Made by a program: the position numbers and the translations under genes. Under the pieces are notes generated by a model. The model saw only the letters and a list, made by a program, of their open reading frames with translations. It searched no databases and was not told where the DNA came from. Shown here piece by piece: positions 58,425 through 64,000 of a stretch of DNA of 64,000 nt. The stretch spans positions 1 through 64,000 of the forward strand of contig NZ_JQGK01000001.1 in NCBI RefSeq assembly GCF_000743525.1. Direction: 5' to 3'. The first letter of the stretch is position 1, and each line of letters starts with the position of its first letter. This DNA is from Sulfurospirillum sp. SCADC (lineage in GTDB: Bacteria > Campylobacterota > Campylobacteria > Campylobacterales > Sulfurospirillaceae).

Positions 58425-59171
58425 ATGAAAGATAGAAAAGAAATTATAGAAATTAAAAACTTAAACAAGTGGTACGGTGACTTTCACGTCTTAAAAGATG
58501 TCAATTTAACCATCAATAAAGGTGAAATTATCGTTGTCTGTGGTCCTTCAGGTTCGGGAAAATCAACACTGATTCGGTGTATCAACTATCTTGAGCAGTT
58601 TCAAGAAGGTAGTATCATTGTGGATGGTATTGAGCTTGTCAATGATGTTAAGAAAATTAAAGCGATTCGTGAAGAGGTTGCCATGGTATTTCAGCATTTT
58701 AACCTTTTCCCTCACTTAACGATTTTAGACAACCTTACCTTAGCGCCTATTTGGGTTAAAAAGACGCCACGTAAAGAGGCAGAAGCTACGGCGATGAAGT
58801 ATTTGGAGCGCGTAGGGATTGCCAATCAAGCACACAAATACCCCAATCAGCTCTCAGGCGGTCAACAACAACGCGTTGCGATTGCTCGAAGTTTGTGTAA
58901 AAATCCAAAAATCATGCTCTTTGATGAACCCACATCCGCACTTGATCCTGAAATGGTAGCCGAAGTTTTGGATGTTATGATAGAATTAGCACGCGAAGAT
59001 AAAACGATGGTCTGTGTAACGCACGAAATGGGTTTTGCAAAAAAGGTAGCCGATAGGATTATCTTTATGGATGCAGGTCAAATTGTCGAGGAAAATACAC
59101 CTGAGGAGTTTTTCCAAAATCCTGAGTCAGATCGTCTCAAACTCTTTTTGGAGCAAATCTTATCGCACTGA
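58425..59171 (+). CDS. aapP: Amino acid ABC ATPase AapP
   Basis: 248 residues. Walker [10 protein letters not shown], signature [15 protein letters not shown], Walker B IMLFDEP and the His switch VCVTHEMGF are intact. It completes AapJQMP. A TTTACATGTAAG motif follows the stop. Confidence 0.94.
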   Translation: MKDRKEIIEIKNLNKWYGDFHVLKDVNLTINKGEIIVVCGPSGSGKSTLIRCINYLEQFQEGSIIVDGIELVNDVKKIKAIREEVAMVFQHFNLFPHLTILDNLTLAPIWVKKTPRKEAEATAMKYLERVGIANQAHKYPNQLSGGQQQRVAIARSLCKNPKIMLFDEPTSALDPEMVAEVLDVMIELAREDKTMVCVTHEMGFAKKVADRIIFMDAGQIVEENTPEEFFQNPESDRLKLFLEQILSH

Positions 59172-59197
59172 TTTTGGTTTACATGTAAGGATAAGAG

Positions 59198-59650
59198 ATG
59201 ATGGAACAATTGATTCCTGTTGTGATGATTGTAGCGATGGTGGCGTTTGTGTTAATCAAACAGATCGGAAAACTAACCAACAAACTAGATTCCTTGTCAG
59301 ATGAGGGCTCGTTTGAGCGTTATGCGCAGTTTTCAGCCATCATCCAAGAGCATGTGCGCAACATAAAGCTCAGTCTTGATAGTTCTAAAACACCGGATGA
59401 GCGTCCTTTTAAACTAATAGAGGGCAAAAAGGAAGAAGAGGCTTTAGAGATTCTTTCTGATTTTATTCGTAAATTGGTCTTTTTTGAGACAATGATGGCG
59501 AAAAAGAAAAGTGCTAAAGAGATCGAAGCCGATCTCTTTGAGCTTCTGAGTCATTTGGACAGTTTCTTAAAAGAGTATTGTGAAAATGGAGAGACACTCT
59601 CAGACGCTCTTCGCGAAACACTGTTAGAAGCATACCAACAACTCGACTAA
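59198..59650 (+). CDS. Small membrane-anchored protein of unknown function
   Basis: 150 residues: an N-terminal membrane helix (~5-22) and a soluble helical, Glu/Lys-rich rest. It starts 26 bases after aapP on the same strand, possibly cotranscribed. No family recognised; a bitopic scaffold is the only structural guess. Confidence 0.65.
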   Translation: MMEQLIPVVMIVAMVAFVLIKQIGKLTNKLDSLSDEGSFERYAQFSAIIQEHVRNIKLSLDSSKTPDERPFKLIEGKKEEEALEILSDFIRKLVFFETMMAKKKSAKEIEADLFELLSHLDSFLKEYCENGETLSDALRETLLEAYQQLD

Positions 59651-59652
59651 AC

Positions 59653-59671
59653 GTGAGGGTTTACCCCTCAC
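59653..59671. terminator. Bidirectional terminator between convergent genes
   Basis: GTGAGGG-TTTAC-CCCTCAC, a 7-bp GC-rich stem flanked by AAAC and GTTTA, between the 150-residue gene and ilvA. Confidence 0.65.
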
Positions 59672-59680
59672 TAACTTCGT

Positions 59681-60892
59681 TTAAACCTCTTCTTTAAAAT
59701 CATATCCTGCGGCTTCTAAAAGTGAGCCGATCATCTTTTGATGCTCGATCCCTTTAGTCTCTAACATAATCGTAATTTGTGCATCGCCATACGAAAGATT
59801 GGTTGAAAAGCGGTCGTAATCAATCTGAATAATATTGGCATTCGCATTTTTAAACAAGTCTGTCAGACGCATCAGTGAACCCGGTTTATCAATGAGTGTA
59901 ATCACCAACTTCATCTTACGATGCGACTTAATCAAACCTTTTTCAATAATGACGGAAAGCATTTGCACATCGATATTTCCACCGCTTAGCACAGCGCCTA
60001 TTTTCATATTTTTGGTAAAGTTAAATTTTTGGTGTATAATGGCTGCCACACTCGCCGCACCACCACCTTCAACGACCAATTTTTGACGCTCAAGCAAGAA
60101 CAAAATCGCTGCGGCGATCTCTTCATCATCGACCGTTACCACTTCATCCACACACTCTAAGATGTGCGCTAAGTTGGATTCACTGACATCACGTACGGCG
60201 ATACCATCGGCAATGGTGCGTACGCTTTTGGAGTTGATCGCTTTTTTGGCATAAAAAGATTCACACATCGCAGGCGCACCCGTTGCATTGACACCGATGA
60301 CTCTGATTTTGGGATCGATCTGCTTGATGGCAGAAGCCATACCGCTGATAAGCCCTCCTCCACCGATGGGAATAACGATTATATCAAGATCATTGATCTC
60401 ATCGATCATCTCTAATGCAACCGTTCCTTGCCCTGCGATCACAACATCATCTTCAAACGGGTGAATAAACGTCAATCCGTGTTCTTTGGCGTAGGTGAGC
60501 GCATAGGCATACGCTTCATCGTAATTATCACCACTCAAAATCACTTCAGCCCCTAAGGCTTTGGTGCCCGTTACTTTAAGAAGAGGGGTCGCTTCAGGCA
60601 TAACGATGGTGGCAGAAATGCCAAAACTTCGAGCTGAGTAAGCAACGCCTTGAGCATGGTTTCCTGCACTCGCGGCAATCACGCCTTGAGCACGCTCTTC
60701 TTTGGTTAAGGAAGCGATTTTATTATAAGCACCTCTGAGTTTATACGCTCCTGTAATTTGGAGGTTCTCTTTTTTGAGATACACCTGTGCGCCTACTTCT
60801 TCACTCAAATGAGGAGCGAGTGCACACGGTGTTTTGGTGACAACATTGGCAAGTTGTCGTTTTGCTTTGACTATTTCACTTAGAGCTATCAT
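59681..60892 (-). CDS. ilvA: Threonine dehydratase IlvA with ACT domain
   Basis: 403 residues, PLP-dependent. It makes 2-oxobutanoate for isoleucine. PLP-lysine motif ITGAYKLRGAYNKI, the Gly-rich loop IPIGGGGLISG and a C-terminal ACT domain (VITLIDKPGSLMRLTDLFKN) are present; the form is that of short, ACT-ending dehydratases. The ATG overlaps the upstream TAA. Confidence 0.93.
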   Translation of the reverse strand: MIALSEIVKAKRQLANVVTKTPCALAPHLSEEVGAQVYLKKENLQITGAYKLRGAYNKIASLTKEERAQGVIAASAGNHAQGVAYSARSFGISATIVMPEATPLLKVTGTKALGAEVILSGDNYDEAYAYALTYAKEHGLTFIHPFEDDVVIAGQGTVALEMIDEINDLDIIVIPIGGGGLISGMASAIKQIDPKIRVIGVNATGAPAMCESFYAKKAINSKSVRTIADGIAVRDVSESNLAHILECVDEVVTVDDEEIAAAILFLLERQKLVVEGGGAASVAAIIHQKFNFTKNMKIGAVLSGGNIDVQMLSVIIEKGLIKSHRKMKLVITLIDKPGSLMRLTDLFKNANANIIQIDYDRFSTNLSYGDAQITIMLETKGIEHQKMIGSLLEAAGYDFKEEV

Positions 60893-61326
60893 TATTTCAT
60901 TAACCTTTCATATTCTACTTTAGTGCATCGATTTTGCACGGCAATGATGCCGTTTTCATGTGCTTTAGCACACGCATGATTATTGACGATGCCCAGTTGC
61001 AACCAAAAGACTTTTACATCACCTTTTTTTAAAACCTCTTCGATCAAACTATCGGCGATTTCAGGCTTTCGAAACATATCTACCATATCCACGCTCTCAG
61101 GAATATCCAAAAGACTGCGGTAAACTTTTTCACCTAAAATCATCTCTTCTTTGGGATAGATCGGATAGATTTTAAACCCACGTTCTTGCAAGTAGCGTGC
61201 CACTTTATGGCTATCTTTGGTAGGATCTGGAGATAAACCAATAATGGCAATATTCTTACACATCGAAAAAATGTCTTTTATGCCTGCATCACCAGGCATG
61301 CTAATAGTTGAAATGTCGCATTCCAT
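60892..61326 (-). CDS. CoA-binding domain protein
   Basis: 144 residues from the ATG at 61326, which has AAAGGAGT upstream. Rossmann-fold motif IAIIGLSPDPTKDSHKVARYLQ and the VFWLQLGIVNN segment match the YccU/CoA_binding_2 family. Function is not known. Translationally coupled to ilvA. Confidence 0.85.
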   Translation of the reverse strand: MECDISTISMPGDAGIKDIFSMCKNIAIIGLSPDPTKDSHKVARYLQERGFKIYPIYPKEEMILGEKVYRSLLDIPESVDMVDMFRKPEIADSLIEEVLKKGDVKVFWLQLGIVNNHACAKAHENGIIAVQNRCTKVEYERLMK

Positions 61327-61417
61327 TATTGACTCCTTTAAAAAAATTTTAAGTCGTGAGTATAGCACACTCAATCTTTTGCCTCGATTATCCATAGCTT
61401 TTATCATATGAATTTGT

Positions 61418-61423
61418 TATAAT
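61418..61423 (+). promoter_or_regulatory. -10 element of the second chemotaxis receptor
   Basis: TATAAT 28 bases before the ATG, followed by a near-perfect ribosome site AAGGAGGAG. Confidence 0.55.
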
Positions 61424-61450
61424 CAAAGGGTTTACATTCAAGGAGGAGTA

Positions 61451-62632
61451 ATGTTTCTTAATCACATTAAGATAAAAACAAAGGGATGGTTTTTAGCCAT
61501 CGGAACGTTGTGTGGGTTTATGGCAAATATTATATTGGTGTCATTGTTAATTACAGGTTCTGAGCGATTGATGTTAATTGTAGGATCGGTCTGTGGAATG
61601 GTTTTCTTCTTTATCTTTACACGCGTGATGGTCATCAGCATGACCAATTCAATCGATGCACTCTCCACGATTACCCTCGATCTTGCACAAGGAAGCGGCG
61701 ATCTTACCAAGCGCATTCAGATCAACTCTAAAGACGAGATTGCAGCTTTATCTGAAAATATCAATCAATTTATTGAAAAAATTCATCAAACCGTTGTTGC
61801 TTCAACCAAAACATCGACGGAGAGTGCTTCGATGGCACATCAATTTTCAAGCATATCACATGAAGTCGACAAACGTATGGTTGCAGAGCGCGATTTTGTC
61901 AAACAGACCAAAGATCTAGGCGATACGATGAAAACAACATTGGAGCAAAATACGCTTAATGCGACACAAACGAGTGAAAATATCTTAAATGCGTCTAAAA
62001 CACTCAACACCACAGCGCAAGAGATCAAACATTTGGTTGCCAATATTCAACAAGCTTCCGAAGTTGAATCGCACACCTCTGAGCGCTTACAACAGCTCAG
62101 CACGGACGCCAATCAAGTGAAAAATGTCCTCACCGTCATCTCCGATATTGCCGATCAGACCAATCTTTTGGCACTCAATGCTGCGATTGAAGCGGCGCGT
62201 GCGGGAGAACACGGTCGTGGATTTGCCGTTGTCGCGGATGAAGTACGCAATTTGGCAGAGCGAACGCAACGCAGTCTTACGGAGATTAACGCGACCATTA
62301 ATGTCATTGTGCAGAACATCATGGATGCAAGTGGGCAGATGAGTGAAAATTATAAATTTATTGAGCAAATGGCGAATAATTCTGAAGAGGTTGAGCTTAA
62401 GATTAGCACCACGGAAGCGATTATCAAAGAGGCGTCCGATGCTTCACAGATCGCATCTGAAGTGTCTCAGCGTCTTTCGCTTGATACCGCGACGATGATT
62501 AAAAATATTGGTCAGATTTACGAATCATCTCTGCAAAATAGCAGCGATGTGAAGAACCTCAATGCCTCTTCGGATGAGCTTCTTAATCTCTCCAATACTC
62601 TTGCTTCAAAGCTAGCGCTCTTTAAGATTTAG
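61451..62632 (+). CDS. Chemotaxis receptor lacking a periplasmic sensor domain
   Basis: 393 residues. Two membrane helices (~13-35 and ~40-62) are separated by a very short loop, so there is no periplasmic ligand domain. A HAMP-like segment (~62-115) and the signalling coiled coil with tip [20 protein letters not shown] (~228-247) follow. It likely senses through the membrane or internally, for example energy state, but no PAS domain is present. Confidence 0.88.
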   Translation: MFLNHIKIKTKGWFLAIGTLCGFMANIILVSLLITGSERLMLIVGSVCGMVFFFIFTRVMVISMTNSIDALSTITLDLAQGSGDLTKRIQINSKDEIAALSENINQFIEKIHQTVVASTKTSTESASMAHQFSSISHEVDKRMVAERDFVKQTKDLGDTMKTTLEQNTLNATQTSENILNASKTLNTTAQEIKHLVANIQQASEVESHTSERLQQLSTDANQVKNVLTVISDIADQTNLLALNAAIEAARAGEHGRGFAVVADEVRNLAERTQRSLTEINATINVIVQNIMDASGQMSENYKFIEQMANNSEEVELKISTTEAIIKEASDASQIASEVSQRLSLDTATMIKNIGQIYESSLQNSSDVKNLNASSDELLNLSNTLASKLALFKI

Positions 62633-62651
62633 CCCTTTACATGTAAAAAGG

Positions 62652-63755
62652 TTAAAGGCGTTTTAAGATCACGCCAGATTCCAAATGCTCGGTGTTCGGG
62701 AATTGATCGAACAGGGCAAAATGGAGGATGGCGTACTGAGACGTTAAAATTTCCAAATCGCGTTTAAGCGTCTCAGGATTGCACGAAATGTAGATGATAT
62801 TTTCAAACTGGGAAATAAATGCTAAGCTCGCCTCATCCATCCCCGAACGAGGAGGATCGACAAAGACATGAGAAAATCGATACTCTTCTAAATCGATGCC
62901 CACCAAGCGGTTGTATTCACGCTCTTTTTTCAGCGCCGAGGTCAACTCTTCAGCGCTCATACGCAAAAAAACGATGTTATGGACATCATTGAGTTCACAG
63001 TTTTGAAGCGCTGATTTGATAGAGGTTTTAGAAATCTCCGTGGCTAAAACTTTTTGAAATTTCTGTGCCATAGGAATCGTAAAATTGCCATAACCACAGT
63101 AGAGTTCCAATAAATCTTCACAATTTTCAAGATGACTTAACACCCAATGAATCATTGTTTGATTCATCAGACGATTGGGTTGGGAAAAGCCTCCTTCGAT
63201 GATGTGATAACGATAGGTTTTACCTGCAATCTCCAAACGATCTTCCACAAAATCTTGACTAAGGACACGCTTCATCCCACGACTGCGCCCTATGATAAAA
63301 ATACCAAACGCTTGCTCCAATATTTTGGCTTCTTCCTCCCACTCACCATGTAAAGGTTTATGGTAGATAAGCGTAACCAAAAGATGTTCAGAGGAAGCTA
63401 AGAATTCAATCGCAAAAAGCTTTTCGCGAAGCATCGCAGACGCTTCAATTTTTTTTAATAACGCAGGCATAAGTGTATAGATTTTAAGCTCTACCTTAGG
63501 GCATGATTCTATGCAAACAGCGCCCTTTTTATCGAATGCACCCATAGCATAACTGATGGTATCGCCCTCTTTCCAAATGCGAAATTCAGAACGTCCACGG
63601 TAGTGTTCGGAGGGTGTTTGGAAGTACTCAAATGCGTTTACATGTAAAGGGGTAAATAACGTCTGCATCTGTGCTTTTTTATGCTCAACTTGCGCCTCAT
63701 AATCCAATGTATACAGCGTACAACTCCCACATTTCCCAAAATACGAACACTCCAT
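62652..63755 (-). CDS. trmA: tRNA (uracil-5-)-methyltransferase TrmA-type
   Basis: 367 residues. It makes m5U54 in the T loop. LLELYCGYGNFTIPMA is the SAM site, FVDPPRSGMD and the catalytic Cys motif IYISCNPETLKRDL complete the core. N-terminal cysteines (CSYFGKCGSC) hint at an iron-sulfur site as in RlmD-type relatives, so rRNA as target is not excluded. Confidence 0.9.
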   Translation of the reverse strand: MECSYFGKCGSCTLYTLDYEAQVEHKKAQMQTLFTPLHVNAFEYFQTPSEHYRGRSEFRIWKEGDTISYAMGAFDKKGAVCIESCPKVELKIYTLMPALLKKIEASAMLREKLFAIEFLASSEHLLVTLIYHKPLHGEWEEEAKILEQAFGIFIIGRSRGMKRVLSQDFVEDRLEIAGKTYRYHIIEGGFSQPNRLMNQTMIHWVLSHLENCEDLLELYCGYGNFTIPMAQKFQKVLATEISKTSIKSALQNCELNDVHNIVFLRMSAEELTSALKKEREYNRLVGIDLEEYRFSHVFVDPPRSGMDEASLAFISQFENIIYISCNPETLKRDLEILTSQYAILHFALFDQFPNTEHLESGVILKRL

Positions 63756-63786
63756 GAAACCTCTTTAGTATGTATTATTTTATGTA

Positions 63787-64000
63787 TTATAGAACGAGCG
63801 TTGAAAGCAGACCGATCACTGCACCAAAAAAACCGCCCCAAACGACGAGCCAGCCTAAATGATCTTTGATGAAATTCTGCACGATCTCTTTCACCATTTG
63901 CGGTGTCAGCTCATTCAGCCGTGCATCGATCATCTGTTCGATGGTAATGAGCATATCATCACTAAGTGATGAATTTTGGATACTTTGAGCTATTTTTTGT
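63787..64000 (-). CDS. DUF445 family membrane protein, C-terminal part
   Basis: The minus strand is open from the window edge to TAA at 63787-63789, giving the last ~70 residues. They include LTPQMVKEIVQNFIKDHLGW and a final membrane helix (VVWGGFFGAVIGLLSTLVL), which fits the C-terminus of DUF445 proteins. The start lies outside the window. Confidence 0.75.
   Translation of the reverse strand, partial: QKIAQSIQNSSLSDDMLITIEQMIDARLNELTPQMVKEIVQNFIKDHLGWLVVWGGFFGAVIGLLSTLVL

Overview
The window looks like a chromosomal segment of a free-living member of the Campylobacterota, most like Sulfurospirillum. This is inferred from three things. Gene strings match orders I know from Campylobacter jejuni (flgA-ubiX-coaD-tmk-hisS-speA-cysE then aspB; ilvB-ilvH-lpxD; pdxJ-pdxA). 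The respiratory genes are those of a microaerobic or anaerobic sulfur-metabolising cell (sulfide:quinone-reductase-like flavoprotein, superoxide reductase, b- and c-type cytochromes). Base composition is moderately AT-rich. No rRNA, CRISPR array or intact transposase was found; one tRNA gene (tRNA-Gly, GCC) is present.

Layout. 1-312: end of an unrecognised gene and a 47-residue unknown. 376-6600: a PilZ/degenerate-GGDEF regulator, murA, moeA and a chemotaxis receptor. 6650-13030: tRNA-Gly and the run flgA-ubiX-coaD-tmk-hisS-speA-cysE, closed by a strong terminator. 13200-25530: an accessory block between cysE and aspC. It starts with a broken anfD (Fe-only nitrogenase alpha chain) cut off by insertion-sequence debris, and continues with a complete carbon-phosphorus (C-P) lyase operon, phnF-D-C-E-G-H-I-J-K-L-M-N-P, including a PhnF-type operator. 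25570-32900: aspC, a GltD-like oxidoreductase, and (minus strand) ilvB-ilvH-lpxD plus a Ppx/GppA phosphatase. 33000-36150: a three-gene sulfide-type respiratory module. 36180-41180: pdxJ-pdxA and a nickel ECF transporter, nikK-M-L-Q-O. 41266-49909: one tightly packed minus-strand run (mnmH, HIT, trpC, TPR lipoprotein, YkgJ-type protein, trmN6-like methyltransferase, a 1026-residue coiled-coil protein, a flavoprotein reductase). 50030-53210: proA, a small ABC ATPase, superoxide reductase, DedA, J-domain protein. 53250-61330: class II DAHP synthase, a MITE-like palindrome, the amino-acid importer aapJ-Q-M-P, ilvA and a CoA-binding protein. 61451-64000: a second chemotaxis receptor, trmA and the end of a DUF445 gene.

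The most striking signal is not a gene. The palindrome TTACATGTAA occurs 27 times by hand count, mostly as TTTACATGTAAA, where roughly 0.2 would be expected by chance. It lies on both sides of start and stop codons, inside genes (mostly read as Leu-His-Val) and, in two places, as inverted pairs forming hairpins between convergent genes. The 11-kb phn block has only one copy, fitting later acquisition. It behaves like a highly iterated palindrome or DNA-uptake-type sequence.

Biologically, the phn block imports organophosphonates (PhnDCE), builds the alkylphosphonate triphosphate intermediate and cleaves the C-P bond (PhnGHIJKLM), and salvages the ribosyl phosphate (PhnN, PhnP). The anfD scar suggests the same site once held or received an alternative nitrogenase locus.
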